Shown here: piece by piece, positions 10,814 through 28,477 of the stretch | Position numbering within the stretch: position 1 is the first letter of the stretch | Layout: every line of letters begins with the position of its first letter | Source: Narthecium ossifragum | Lineage: Eukaryota; Streptophyta; Magnoliopsida; Dioscoreales; Nartheciaceae | Assembly: GCA_963920575.1 (NCBI GenBank) | Contig: OY986970.1 | Span: forward strand, 25,563,869-25,627,868 | Length of the DNA stretch: 64,000 nucleotides | Direction: 5' to 3' | Notes under the pieces: model-generated | Seen by the model: the letters and a program-made list of their open reading frames with translations, nothing else | Databases searched by the model: none | What the model was told of the DNA's origin: nothing | Position numbers and translations under genes: made by a program

Positions 10814-12670
10814 TACCAGCAGCAACTTCATTGCGGGTAGTAGTTCCCATAATATTTTTTTTACAAAAATCTACTATATAAAATTATTCACTTAATTCAT
10901 TGAATATTTAAAATAATACATCCTCTAACAATAGACTTAAACAAAAATATACACTAGATAAACCGAGCGTGTGGCTTAAACGATCATGAGCACAAATATA
11001 TGAATATTTAATTAAAAGAGCAGCATCGATATGCGTGACACATGGTTCGAAATTAAGACATCTTGTTTACTATCATGTTGCTCTGATATCATATAAAAAC
11101 CCTAACTTGTCAATCCACAAGCTTAATTAAGCCAACAAGCAAGGGCGGGTTTATAATAATATAGTCTAATAATCAAATCCACTTACTTTAGCAATCCACC
11201 TATTAAAGGTTCCATCATGACTATTGTATGTCTCGAAATATTAGCCTTCGTCTATGTTAAATTACTATAAATTCCCTGCATCATTTGAAAGAAAATATGC
11301 TTTCCCAAATGAAATAATAATATGAATTCTGCTTAACAAAAGCATGTAATCTAAGTTTTTAAAATTTAAGAAAAAGAATATGCCAACAAACCTTCATGTA
11401 CATGTCACGTATGTAGGGCAATAATCTTTCTAATTCTCGATAAAAGATAGGTTCAACTAATTGAAAGAAAAAACTATCGCCGAATAATTTAGGCCTATAT
11501 GTATATTCCAAGAGACAAAATCATATGATCCATGGGGCCACAAGCAAGGCCCAAGTGTAAATACCTAGCGGACCTGGTTAGTGAATTGGATTTGGGCCCA
11601 AATTGGGCCAGAATTATGCTGGGTTGAAATTGAGTACAAATATGACCCATTTCACCCTTGTGCTATATGGTTGGATTCATTCATACAAATCTATACCCTA
11701 CATAGTATTTATACAACCTTCTCATATATATATATATATATATATATATGCCTTCTGTTTCTTATAAGTGATAGGTCTCACCAGAAGAGGATCCAAGAAG
11801 CTGAAGAGCATATCCCAACTTTACTTCCCTTTGAAGGTGGGGGGCAGCAGTGCTCTAACTCAACTGTGTGGATATTTATATGTATATCTAAAGGGCTAGT
11901 TGTAGTTGGAGAAGGATCTTTGCCATTTATACTTGGAGTATGACTATAGCTAGCTTACATAATTAATCAAAAGGGTGGCCACCAAGAGTGGTGGTTGTGC
12001 AAGGGACCAGTGCCTTGTGAGAGTTGCATGATGGCTACTTTGATTTCTTTTATGACAAGATGTATGAGTGTTACTTGATTCTTTCATGGCAGGCAATATC
12101 TCCTGGTTTGAGATGGTGGCCAAAGGCGTGTTCTTTAGTGAAAGCAGTTAGGTCTCCTCTTTACATATCTATAGAATAAGCATGGTCTTCTTCTCTTGCT
12201 ATCTCCCTTTTTTTTAGGTAATTAGCAAAGTTCTTAGGCTTGTCGGTTCCGTTAATTAGAATATAATATAAGTGATTAACTTCACTTTTTTTCATTAGTC
12301 AAGTCTTTTGAAATATCATCTGAATTGAAGCCATGATCGCGAGCCTACCCATAAGGCAGCTTAAGCTTATCTCACTACTTAACCAAAAAGCTTAATATAC
12401 TTAAAGCTATGAAAGAGTGTGTTTATACATTGATAGTTTAATCTAACACGTTCCTTCATACGTGAATACTAAATTTTAAAAAACTGTCCGTGAGAGACAA
12501 AATTTAAACCTTTAACCCCAACTTGTGCCTATGAAAAGAAGATGAGCTTATGTATTCATATTTCGATCTAGCACTTGTGAACCTTAGTTTTGAGTAGCTG
12601 TCCTTCTAAACAAAATACCAACTTAATTAAATGTAAAGTTCCATATTAGGTTCTCTATTGTTTTCGGTTT
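10814..12670. other. Intergenic DNA with antisense copia primer site and TA microsatellite
   Basis: At about 11081-11095 'gctctgatatca' is the reverse complement of a slightly diverged copia primer-binding site, so a second, minus-oriented remnant may lie here. A (TA)n tract sits at 11725-11750. The frame at 11581-11943 runs through the microsatellite and has no recognisable domain. I see no supported gene. Confidence 0.45.
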
Positions 12671-13471
12671 AGGTGATGCTTAATGTTGCACGAATACTTT
12701 ATATTTGAAAGTGTACTTGTATCCGACACAGATACATACACACACCGACACGTGTCGGATACAGATACGCACCCGATACACTCGGTTACGTATATGATAT
12801 GTATTCGATTATTTAATTCAACAAAACTCATAATTAAATGGAAGGAGAGACTAAAATGTGGGATCTGGTTTATGTGCACAACAATAACCTTCGTCTCTTG
12901 TCCAGAAGAAGTCATCAATATGTGGAAGGAGAGACTAAAATGTGAGATCTGGTTTATGTGCACAACAACCTTCGTCTCTTGTCCAGAAGAAGTCATCAAT
13001 ATGTGGAAAGAGAGACTAAAATGTGGGGATGTTGGAGGTGATGCATTTGACCCAATGAATGGTACTAGTATACTTGAGCCAGTTGAGCTTTCATTGGATA
13101 ACCAGAATTAGAGAATGTGTTTTTTTTGCTGATGAAAGCAGTGACACCATTGAGAGCATTAGTGAAGAGCATAATGAATGAGGGAGGTAGAAATTTTCTT
13201 AAGCTATTTGTTTTTTAAGTTCCTTCATATTTATGTAGATGAATACATTGTTATTAAACATTAGTCTTTTGGTTTTTAGAGATATATAGATGAACAATTT
13301 GAAATTTGAATATATTTTTTCAAATTTTAAACTTAGCATGATATTAAATATATATTAAATGTATTATTATATTATTATATCCTCGTCATATCCATATCTT
13401 AATTTTTCAAAAATTACCGTATCGAAGTATCCGTATCACCCGTATCTGTGCTGCATAGCCTAGGTGATGCT
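12671..13471. mobile_element. Degenerate hAT-like DNA element flanked by AGGTGATGCT
   Basis: The direct repeat AGGTGATGCT is found at 12671-12680 and 13462-13471, with a shared T before it. Just inside, the left end TAATGTTGCACGAATAC and the reverse complement of the right end (CTATGCAGCACAGATAC) match at 12 of 17 positions, and both are followed by repeats of 'tatccg/gatacgg' type, as at plant hAT ends. hAT elements make 8-bp duplications; the exact border within the 10-11 base repeat is uncertain. The only frame, 12683-13111, is a repeat-derived remnant ending GDAFDPMNGTSILEPVELSLDNQ, which might be a transposase tail. Confidence 0.5.
12838..13024. repeat. Tandem repeat of about 80-86 bases, just over two copies
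   Basis: The unit ATGTGGAAGGAGAGACTAAA...GTCTCTTGTCCAGAAGAAGTCATCA repeats with small changes (one copy has an extra AATA). It makes the translated frame read KERLKC(G/E)IWFMCTT repeatedly. Confidence 0.85.
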
Positions 13472-13981
13472 ATGATATCTTCTTTGTATCACGTGATTCA
13501 CTTTCCTATATCCTTGTCCATCAAATAACTGTTTCCTAAATACTTTTAAATAGAAATAATATGAGTTTTCTTCAGTCCATTCATTTCCATGGACCTCGCA
13601 TGTGAGCTACACATGCATATATATATAGAAAGAGGCACACAAGTTGGGTCTTGGACAGGAACACAGCCACAGAGAGAGAGAGGCACACAAAGTTGGCTCT
13701 AGGACAGGAACACAGCCACGCGCATGCACCTCTGCTAGAGATGGTGTCATCCATAAATGATTCAGATAGGCTGCAGAGTTGGCATCACTTGTGCTGATCA
13801 TCTCCAAGACCTGTTTTGCTGGTTGAGGTTTGCCCGCCAAAAAATAGAACAACCTCACACACACGACACATGCATGGGTCCAGTCCAACCCATAAATATA
13901 GAATCCAGCAGAGAGCAGCCAAACCAGCTCCTTTCACAGAAAAGCGCCATGCCTCTCACCAGCCACAGCACAGCCTATGAT

Positions 13982-13982
13982 G

Positions 13983-14046
<64 letters not shown>
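13982..14046. repeat. Compound (CT)n(TA)n microsatellite
   Basis: About 13 CT units (13982-14008) directly followed by about 19 TA units. Confidence 0.95.
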
Positions 14047-14047
<1 letters not shown>

Positions 14048-14906
14048 CTCTTCTCAGCATATGCTCTTTTAGTGCTAGAATTTTATAGATTTTGTATGGA
14101 ATTCCATCGTTGAGGTTGGGATGCCAATTGCCAATGGAGCGTTTGAACATTAATCAGTCCATTTAATTAATGGGTTTTTTTAAAATATAATTTTGTAACT
14201 TGAGACAGTTGGGAACGTGTATCACAAGAGATATGGCGTCACGTGGAGTCTTGACATGCATGTAGCACGTGATAGACATGTACGGCTAATAATGATGTGA
14301 GAGTTATAAATGCTCGTGATGCACGGTTCTATTATAGATGTGGTCGGTTAAGGACTAATATTGCAATTATTATTTCCTAAAGGTGCTAGAAAGTTAAAAT
14401 TTACCTAATGCCAAGATCTTGGAGATTTTATATACACGGACGTGGTCATCGAAACGATCAATTCAAGATCCAATTAGAGATCATTCGTTGACTTTCCTAT
14501 ATATATGATTGGTCAACCAATCATTTTCCACGTACCCACTTCTTGTTTGTACCCTTGAATCAATCTTGATATATGTAGCAAATTAAAATTGTGATTCTTA
14601 TGTTTTCTTTTAGCTTCCACGTGGCCTGTTTTTGAACGCTAGAATCTAGAAGCCAAACCTACCACAAAGGAGATACATGGCCAAAGCATGTTATTATTGT
14701 TCGAACTATTTTTTTTTTTAAGTTTTATTTTTTCTGATTTAGTGAGCGAGAAGAGAAAAGAAAAGGCTAGAGATGGTTTACAAGGAGGATTGACGCCATC
14801 AGCATACTCTCTCGAGGCCAGCAAGAGCATCCGCGTCACCCTCACGGTGTCGGTGCATAGATATGAAAACAAAAGCTACAACACGTGCCGCCGGACTACA
14901 AATAAG
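14047..14906. other. Intergenic DNA, no gene supported
   Basis: AT-rich sequence. Overlapping frames on both strands around 14639-14957 have no recognisable domain, and the minus frame contains a Lys/Asn low-complexity run. Confidence 0.5.
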
Positions 14907-16283
14907 TGGTACGTTTTGGTACCGACACTGTGTGATACACAATCTGATACGCTATAAAATAAAAAATATATCTATGGTACCCTAAGGTTTTTTTTAATAT
15001 ACGCGCTTTAATTTCAAAACTCCAACGCCGTTATATGTGTTAACGGTAAATTTAATTTGATTAATTTTGATTTTTATTGATAAATAAAGTAATGATTTGT
15101 GGGAAAGGAGAGAGAACCATGGAGGGAGAAGAGAACCCACAGAGAGAGAGGGGAAGGTGAACGGCGGCTGTGGTGCCAGTCGCTTGACCTGTCCTTTGAT
15201 CGCTCCACCCTCCTCTGCGAGAGCATCACCCGCCACATGTTCGAGAGCATCGGCCGCCGCATATTCCCCAGCGAGTCTACACCCTAGCACCTAAACATTG
15301 ATGACCGCCACCATGCCTATCGCGTCTCAACCAGCTCCGACGAGAGGTGCTCGTGCCGCTGCGGAAGATGCTCGAGCTGCCAGAGGTGTACATGAGCATG
15401 GGGAGATGGGACGAGCTTCCGTACAACCGGGTGGGCTCCGTCGTCATGAAGAACTACAAGGACGTCTTCTTGAAGCACAATAGATAGGTGTCAGTTCACC
15501 GGGTATCTGGAGAAGGTGAACGAGGGGAAGACAAACATCACCGCCGGAGCTCTCCTCCCCCACGAGATCGCGGCGGCGTTGCGAGGGAAGCACGACGAGG
15601 TGGTAGAGCTCCAGTGGCGGCGGATGGTGGACGACCTCTTGAAGCTGGGGAAGCTGAGCAACTGCATCACACACCATGATCAGCTCTCCGATGGAGGTGT
15701 GCGCGGCGCTGGGCATCCTCGTCTTAGAACTCAGTGAGGAGCCGTGGAAGGGCTGGGTCATCACCTTCAGCAAATACCCCCAGTTGCACAAGACCATCAA
15801 CAAGACATTAAAGGAGAAGGCCAGCTTCATTCGTGTAATGGATTGGGGAGAGAAGTGTTCGACAGGATCCTCCAGGTGGCCATGGACGGGAAGCTGCCGA
15901 CGAAGAAGATGGTCAAGAGGGTGTTGGTGTTGAGCGACATGGAGTTCAACGAGGTGTCGATCAACCCATGCGAGACAGACTACATGGTGATAAGTGATAA
16001 GTTCCAGAGGATTGGCACGGGGTGGCGGTGGTAGCGCTGACCACAACCGCCGTTCAACTCTCTCTCTGGTTCTCTTCCTGGATTCTGTCTCATTTGCCAC
16101 GTGTCATAACTTTATACGTCAATAAAAATTAAAATTGATCAAATTAGATTTACCATTAGCACATGTAATGTCGGAGTTTTGGAATTAAAGTATGCGTATA
16201 AGAAACGTTACAGTATAAAAAATGTACCTTTTATTTTATAGCGTCTTACCCAAAGTTGAGGTATGAGAATCGTACTGTACCCT
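14907..16283. mobile_element. Pack-MULE-like element with long terminal inverted repeats
   Basis: The left end (about 14907-15174) and the reverse complement of the right end (about 16041-16283) align over roughly 230 bases. Shared blocks include ACGCTATAAAATAAAA (inner edge of the outer part), CTTTAATTTCAAAACTCC against CTTTAATTCCAAAACTCC, and TTTAATTTTTATTGA-type words, and both finish with a purine tract leading to GAACGGCGG(C/T)TGTGGT. Both tips have a GGTAC word. Long, internally sited TIRs around a captured gene piece are typical of Mutator-like elements. The expected 9-bp duplication is not clear (TACAAATAA on the left against TACAAAGTT on the right, 6 of 9). Confidence 0.65.
15175..16034 (+). 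pseudogene. Captured fragment of a DUF2828 / vWA-like plant gene
   Basis: Pieces in different frames read in order as one DUF2828 protein. They are LDLSFDRSTLLCESI (15181-15287), the stretch VLVPLRKMLELPEVYMSMGR followed by LPYNRVGSVVMKNYKDVF (about 15345-15484), GALLPHEIAAALRGKHDEVV and ELQWRRMVDDLLKLGKLSNC (15516-15668), PMEVCAALGILV then ELSEEPWKG (15676-15800), and ILQVAMDGKL then VKRVLVLSDMEF (15870-16034). Full-length relatives are usually more than 500 aa. Here there are stops (TAG near 15485), frameshifts, and a deletion that removes the metal-binding DxSGS loop after KLSNC. The fragment has no visible introns. It lies exactly between the two inverted repeats, so it is best read as captured by the element. 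The cellular role of the family is not well defined. Confidence 0.7.
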
Positions 16284-18121
16284 CTATACAAAGTTAAATC
16301 ACTGTCTCAGTAATCTAAACCGATGTGAAAAGAATGAATTCAGTTATTTAAATTATATTATGACACTACAACGAACATGAAACTCGATAATAAAAAATGA
16401 CAAAATTTGGAGTTTGGGTTGCATGGCATGGTCTCATTTAGATGATTGGAAATAAAAAATCTTCCAGGTAAAAGATTCTCCACTTTTTATCGAAGGCTCT
16501 TCTTCAATCTTAAGTCAGCAACAAAGAGGGGGGGGGGGGGGGGAGAAGTCAGCATTGCCGACTTGTTTAGCTTTGCCCTTTATGAAGAAAGCTCATTTGG
16601 ATTGTTTTAAAACAAAGCAAAAGAAGTTGAACAAATATTGTAGTCAATAGTTTGCCGGAAAAAAAAAGAAGACAATATGGCCTTATCTTGGTAGTTGAAG
16701 TATGGTTGTTGTACTTAAAATGTTAGGCAAAAGCTATGTAGTAGGTGAAGTATCGATCTCATCCAATCCAAGCTAACGTTACCCAAAAACAAAAACAAAA
16801 ATTCCTAGTAACACCTCAAAAAGGAATCATGAACCTACCATAAATATGAAGACCAATTGCCCTGTTATTTCTAGAAACAAGAGATATTTGTGTGATATCA
16901 TGTAAATGTATGTCCCCTGATGTAGACAAGCTTTTTTGATAATGGATGGTGACATTATTAAGTGAAAAATGAATTAAATTAATTGAACAACAAAGCTTCA
17001 CTTGGTATTGATCCTATAAATTAAGCTTCTCTAATTACATTATTAGGTTCTTGAGAAAAAAAAAGAGGCCATTGTTGAAGCACAACAATTCATTAATTTA
17101 GGCCCAAAGAAAGTGGAAAAAGAAGGTGGTAATTGTAAGTTATTAAGTTGCTAGTTTCATAGCTCAACTAAGCAAAAAAAAAAAAAAAAAAGTTGGTAGT
17201 TTCATAATTGTCACATTCTCAATGACATTATTAAGTTGTTGAAAAAATTGCCATTGTGTGGAAGCCCACCAACTTAATATATTTGGCTGAAAAAAATGGT
17301 ACATAATTAGCATCAGTTAGAACATTACTTCAGTCCATTTCAACTGGCCTCACCAATAAATCAACAATTATCATGATATAAATGTTGAGAGCTCTTTCCC
17401 CAATAATGCATACGTTTGGTCTTGTAGCTCTAAATGAACACCATTAAATATTTAAATGGCTTGAGGATTGAGATAAGCAACCATTGGTGATCATTCATAT
17501 AAATCTTCGAGTCAATGACTGGACCACTTGCTTTAATATTCATTAACAAACCCAATAATCTTTAAACACGAAACGCTTTGGTTTGGGTGGTTCTCTACCT
17601 TGGCTGTGATTATAATTATCATTATCACTATAATATTTTTTTGGTTCCAATGTCATTTTCTTTGAAAAAGAAATGTGGTTGGAGAGGAGCTAATGATTCA
17701 CAATGTCATACATCATTAAAAAAAAAAACTGAGACTTTGCGGTTGTATTATTTGTTTGAAAGCAACTTAGAAAAGCTACGGGTTTTAAAAGCGAGGGAGA
17801 AGGAAGAAATTAACAATCATTGTGGTAGCTCAAGATGCATGATAACTCCCTGAGTAACAAACGTTTTGCAATATGAAGCACAAGAAATATGCTTTATTGA
17901 ATGATGTGCAAATACCCCCTTATCAACTAACTTCTACAAATTACTATAAATTATCAGGCATTTATTACGCTCCCCGTTACGTGTGGGATGAGTCTTCTCA
18001 CATGAATATTGAATTTAAGGAGCGGCTGGTAATTTTTGGATTTGTTTTCACAAGTGAATATTGAATTTAATGAGAGGTTGAAACAACTACTAGGGAGAGC
18101 AAGATTTAAACACATGACCTC

Positions 18122-18133
18122 TGCTCTGATACC
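18122..18133 (-). other. Copia-type primer-binding site, reverse orientation
   Basis: GCTCTGATACCA is the complement of TGGTATCAGAGC. On the minus strand it is preceded by 'aagtggttaaaataata', a common context in plant LTR remnants. No coding part remains. Confidence 0.5.
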
Positions 18134-18406
18134 ATATTATTTTAACCACTTAATCCAAAAATTTAAACCGTTAGGAGAGGTAGATTCATTGTATTTATAG
18201 TCTAACATAAACAAAAAAAAGGCACAAATTTAATGTAGAAAGTCTCTATCAACAATTGGAAGGAAAACCACGGAGAGAAATACACTAAGAAAATGAATTA
18301 AATGAATATATTCATGGGTTTTTTTAGAGATGATAAACAATCTCTTTAGGCTATCAAAAATCACTCTCAAAGACCTCTTAGACTTATCGGAATCCTAACC
18401 TTTTTC

Positions 18407-18675
18407 GGGGATGTTTGGTAAGGGGATAGGCTATTCCGGGTTAAAAGATTTTAGGGCTAGAAAAGTTAGGATAATGAGTAGAAAAGTTACGATAATGAGT
18501 GGGGATAGAACAAAATATTTTTTTTAATAAAAAATAAAAACAAGGATACAAATTGAGATGAAGTTAAATGGTATCCCTATTTTTTTAGATGACCCAACTT
18601 AACCAATCTTATCTCTATTTCACTGACCCCTTTCTATTTCAGAGACAAGGTGGGGATACCCCGAACCAAACATAG
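18407..18675. mobile_element. MITE with ATGTTTGGT inverted ends
   Basis: Left end GGGGATGTTTGGTAAGGGGA and the reverse complement of the right end, ATGTTTGGTTCGGGGTATCC, are inverted repeats about 265 bases apart. The short, gene-free, AT-rich core (ccgggttaaaa, ttttttaataaaa) is like that of the Tourist-like element at 53251. Target duplication not seen. Confidence 0.55.
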
Positions 18676-20185
18676 GCTTCCTCTCCATAGCCGTGAAAGC
18701 CCACCTAAACCCTAGCTTTTAGTCCCTCTTTATATAACTCCAATCCCAAAACCCAAAACCCAAAATAGAAATTTTACATCAAGTCAATTCAAAATCCTAA
18801 TTTAATCAATTTGGGTTTGAAGTCGTTTCGGTCAAGATTTGCAAATTTGTGTATTGTAACTTTACAACCAATAGTATTCCCAGTACAGCATCCGGACTAC
18901 GACCCAAGACCTATCATACTTGACGTGACTATACGGTGCTAGTCATAACATGTAAGTCACGTTGTGATTGATGTTGATGGATCACCCCCTCTTTTCTTAC
19001 ATAAATAAGATCAAGAATAGATTAGAATTTCCTAATATAAACCTGTTAAAATAGAAATTCTTATCCAAATCAACCTAAAAGAAACCAATCATGGTAACCT
19101 CTATATTTGTACCATAACTGTAAAAAAGAATTCCAATTCGGTAGTTTCATATAATTAATGGTACTTACATTAAAAAATACCTCCAGTCAAATTTGCCCTA
19201 CTATTTACGTTTTACTCCCACTAATTTTTGATATCTAGAAAGGTCCGCCCCCGTTAAGTCTTAAAAAACACACGCGGTCAAAACTTTATCTTACTTGGAT
19301 AAGGTGAAAGGCATAACTTGTATTATTTTTTCAAGGACCTAAATGCACTCCACGTGTCCAGCTCATTCGATTCCACCCCTCTTATTTATTATATTTCCAA
19401 CCAGCTTCCTCTCTCCCCACCCGTGCCCATATAGCCGCGCCCATACGCAAAGTACCTCCCACGTTACCGGGTCGGATCTTTATCCATCCCAACTAACCTT
19501 TAATCCGATAAACCACTGTATTTAGAGAGGATCCGGATCCGAACTTAACCCGAACCCGCATGTGGACCCGGAGTCTGGGTCAGCTTTATCCACCTGCCTC
19601 ACGGAGGATTCGACCCTGGAGATCTAGGATATTACGGGGTCGCCACTGCCGTATATACCACCACCCAACGCCAACAGAACTCCACCCCGGCTCCACCCGA
19701 GAAGAACCCACCGTCTTGCAATAAAAAACCCCCAATTCCCCCACCTCCTCCATCTCCGTTATCCTTCTCCTCGGTTAAGGCTAGGGTTTCGATCTCGATT
19801 TCTTTAGCTCTTTCTTCTCACCGGCGTTGGGCTTGACGCGAGGTGTGGCGGGGTGGGCGGCGATGTTGGGAGTTGCCAATCTATGTTAGCGGCGGCGGCT
19901 AGGTCGGCAGCGTAGCGGAGGTGAGGGAAGTGGAGTATATGAGGGATCTGCTCCGATCTTTATGCTTCACGGAGCGGAGGGGGCGCGACTGCGGGTTGGT
20001 GATACGGAGCAGGGGTAGGTGGGGCAAATGCGGCTGATCTCTCAGGGCTGATCCTAGACGATCTCGCTTGCTTTCGCGTTTGATCCCGTTTTTGAGATAT
20101 TTATAGAAGTTAGAATCGGAAGGGAAGGGTGAGAGACCTCAAGAAGGCTTCTTGGAGTTCGTTGGGATTGAGATCTGTGAGCAAA

Positions 20186-25482
<5,297 letters not shown>

Positions 25483-26855
25483 GCACAAATGAAAGAGCCA
25501 GTGGTTCTTGGCATTCTCTTCGGCATGCAACATCCGTAGATGATTTTCTAGTTCACAAAGATATGAGCCGGTTAAACCGAAAATGTCAAAAAGAAGAAGA
25601 AGGGAAAATACGGTTCAGGGTGGAATTCAGAGCTGAGGGTGTCATCAGGAGTGAATGGCAGCGAGAAGCTGCTGAAATGAACAAATGTATGTCAATGTGA
25701 GCTGAGTGATATAAAGGTTATGAGCAGCATTGCTGCTGGAAGCTGTGTTTGCCTGCCACTCTTGCTAATTCCATAATCTCGAAGTTTCGGGGAGCACGAT
25801 CTCCTATCATGTATAAACTGACTCAAGAACAATCATTTAATTTTACATACAGGTTCTTAGTCAGTCCCTTGCTATACTTGCTGTCCTGCAAATATCTTTA
25901 TGTGGTTCAGATAATTCACAAGGCTGGTTCTATATCAGGTTCACAATACTGATCTCGCGTCAATGCAGATTGTCAACACTTCTTTAGCATATGATGATCC
26001 TTACGATCTGGCACTGCTCGATAAGTATTTTTGCAAGTGTACTAGCTAAGAGATATACCCTAGATGGGAAAATAATCAAGGATTTGTGTCCAAATCACAT
26101 CTTGTGTCTTTAGCTGGGAGGGACTTGCTGATAGGCGATATAGCGCGGTCTTTACTGCATTCTTGCAACTCTTCCATCCTTGCAACCTCACTGGATTGTC
26201 TTGATGACTCTAAAACAAAGGAAGAGATAGAATACTGGATTGGTAAAGGTACGAAATCAGAAAAAAATACAAGAAAATATTACCTTTTATTATTATTATT
26301 ATTATTATGGTGTAAATGTGAAAAGGAATTATAATGAGGATCTACTTCTTGTTTCACCCTTTTATCTCATCCCCATAGCTGAAACGAGAAATGAAAGATC
26401 ATTTGTATTTGTCCTCATTTTAACCTCTATGGCAAAAAGGTTGTGATGCATGGTTAAGATGGGGCATATTCAAAAATAAGCTCCCTCATTCTTGAACTAA
26501 TTAACGAGCTAAAAGTTTTGACAAGAACTCGGCTTCCAATAACATAAGTTGATATAATAGATTCTCTTCAATATTATCGCCCAGAATAGTATAGTATAGA
26601 AGAAAATTTGGTTGCTGACGACAATTAATCTTTTAACCACTGTGAGATCGAGTGGTGGACGACATCAAATACTCATCGGAGGGAAAATGTGCGATAGAAA
26701 TGTGGGCTTTATGATAGTCATCCGGGCTTTTTTTTTATCAGAGTTAAAAAATTTTTGCATATGGGTTGCAAATCCAAAATAAGGAGTGTCTAATCTTGAA
26801 TAAATTTATCCTTTATTCCATCAGCCATGCAAACGACGCCTTAATATTGATTATT
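25483..26855. other. 3' UTR of the kinase gene and intergenic DNA up to the MULE
   Basis: The first several hundred bases should be transcribed 3' UTR. A (TTA)n microsatellite lies at 26287-26308. No other gene is supported. The last nine bases (26847-26855) are the left copy of the MULE target duplication. Confidence 0.55.
26847..26855. repeat. Left 9-bp target-site duplication of the MULE
   Basis: TTGATTATT, identical to 35612-35620 just outside the other end. Confidence 0.93.
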
Positions 26856-27005
26856 GGGTTAATATCATTTTGGTACCCTCTAGTTTCACGAATTATCAAT
26901 TTGGTCTCCTTATTTTAAAACGTATCAAAACGAGGTCTGTAGTTACCAAACTAGTCATTTTAGTCCAATGATGAGAACGGCGTTAGTGGAGTTAACGGAA
27001 TACCA
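26856..27005 (+). repeat. Left terminal inverted repeat of the MULE
   Basis: Pairs with the reverse complement of 35462-35611. The first 110 bases differ at only a small number of positions; the rest is shared in blocks such as AACGGC. It should carry the promoter of the transposase gene, as TIRs do in other Mutator elements (inference). Confidence 0.9.
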
Positions 27006-27949
27006 TCTCAGTTGACACGTTTATGTCTCCGCAAGGACCCCCCCCAATCGAGGCTGCTCAACCCCAACGGCCAAACCCCCGCTCACCTCTCACCTCACCG
27101 GCGAAGCTAGGGCAAACCTCACCGGCGCCCGTCGTCCTCGATAAACCCGACGTCCCTCCACCTCCTTCCCCCCTCTCCCCATCATCTTCAAGGCTAGGGG
27201 CGTGACAGGTAAGATCTCATTTTACCTCATTGTCTAGGTCCCAGTTCATGTTTCTCCTCGCCCATAGTATGTGCTTTGTCGATGATGACCTTAGTTTGTG
27301 CTTTGTGCTAGGTCCTATTTGATGGCAAAAGTGGTTAGTTTGTGGTCCCAGTGATGCTTTCTTTAATCCCTAACCGTGACCTTAGTTTGTAGCTATATGC
27401 TAGGTCCTAGTTCATACTTTGTTTAATTCCTATTGGTAGTAATTATCAATTGAATTATACCCCAAATTGAAGCCATGTTATGTCAGGAACTCTTTATACT
27501 CTAATACAGGTCAAAGAACTCTTTATACACTACATACATGTTAAATTTGGAGCTCCTTTATGCACATTGGTTCACATTGCTATGCCATTTAATTCCTATC
27601 AACTGTAATTAATGTGTTGTTCTATTTAACTGTGTTATGTTATTTAACTTTGTTAAGTACAACAAAGTTAAATAACACAACACAGATAAATAGGTTGAAG
27701 AATTTAATTACAGTTGATAACAATTTAGTGTGTAGCATATATGGTCCCAGATTTTGCAATAACAGACAACTGATATGTGGTCCCAGGTCTTGTTCATTTT
27801 TTACTACAATGTGCATTTTTACTGCCATGTGCTTGACCATGTGCTTGCCATGTTCATTACACATTTAATACTTTTCATTTTTTCTAGTGATGTGTAAGGC
27901 TTGCCTATTATATTATTCTTACAACCAAATTGCATTCTGATCTGTCAGG
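27006..27949 (+). other. MULE 5' leader of the transposase gene
   Basis: Between the left TIR and the transposase start. A Pro-rich open frame at 27023-27205 has no recognisable domain. Words such as 'ggtcctagttcatactttg' recur several times between 27235 and 27420. The start at 27950 follows 'ctgtcagg', so an upstream 5' UTR intron ending near there is possible. Confidence 0.4.
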
Positions 27950-28300
27950 ATGTTCTCAATAAGATTACACCATGGGGGGCATTTTGAGAATGGTCCTTCA
28001 CTAGCATATGTGGGTGGTGAAGTGCAGTACGTTGACAATATTGACCCAGACACTACAGGGATCATGGACGTTGAAGAGCTTCTGAAAGAATTGAACTACC
28101 CCAACTATAAGAAGATGTGGTACTTGACCCCAGACACTGAATTCACACAGAACAATTTGAATGAACTAATGACTGATAGGCAGACAGTTGAAATGGGAAA
28201 TGTGGGGCTAAAGGCTGGACTTCTAGATGTTTATGTTGAGCACAATATAAATGTGCCTGTAGTTATACCTGCAGTTACTGGTCATATAGTGGAAGAAGAA

Positions 28301-28477
28301 GAGGAGGTTGTGGTGCTTGAAGAGGAGCTGGTCCCAAATGCACCACAGAATGAATAAGAGGAGGTTGTGTTGCTTGAAGAGGAGTTTGTGGTCCCAAATG
28401 CACCACAGAATGAAGAAGAGGAGGTTGTGGTGCTTGAAGAGGAGTTGGTCCCAAATGCACCCCAGAACGAAGAAGAG
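28301..28477 (+). repeat. Three tandem copies of a 57-60 bp acidic coding repeat
   Basis: Units start at 28301, 28358 and 28418 and encode EEVVVLEEELVPNAPQNE with small changes. A GAA-to-TAA change at the end of the first copy is the first nonsense mutation of the transposase. Confidence 0.9.

Larger units (their letters stand above)
16284..20185. other. Intergenic DNA and promoter/5' UTR region of the MAP kinase gene
   Basis: No protein gene is supported. It contains a 16-G run (16528-16543), an A run near 17175, an antisense copia primer-binding site (GCTCTGATACCA, about 18122-18133) and a MITE (18407-18675). From about 19340 the sequence becomes GC-richer; 19650-20185 should hold the transcription start and 5' UTR of the kinase gene. 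Confidence 0.5.

Noticed and set aside
15444..16100. 218-aa minus-strand frame
   Set aside because: It is the shadow of the GC-rich captured DUF2828 fragment on the plus strand; no known domain on the minus strand.
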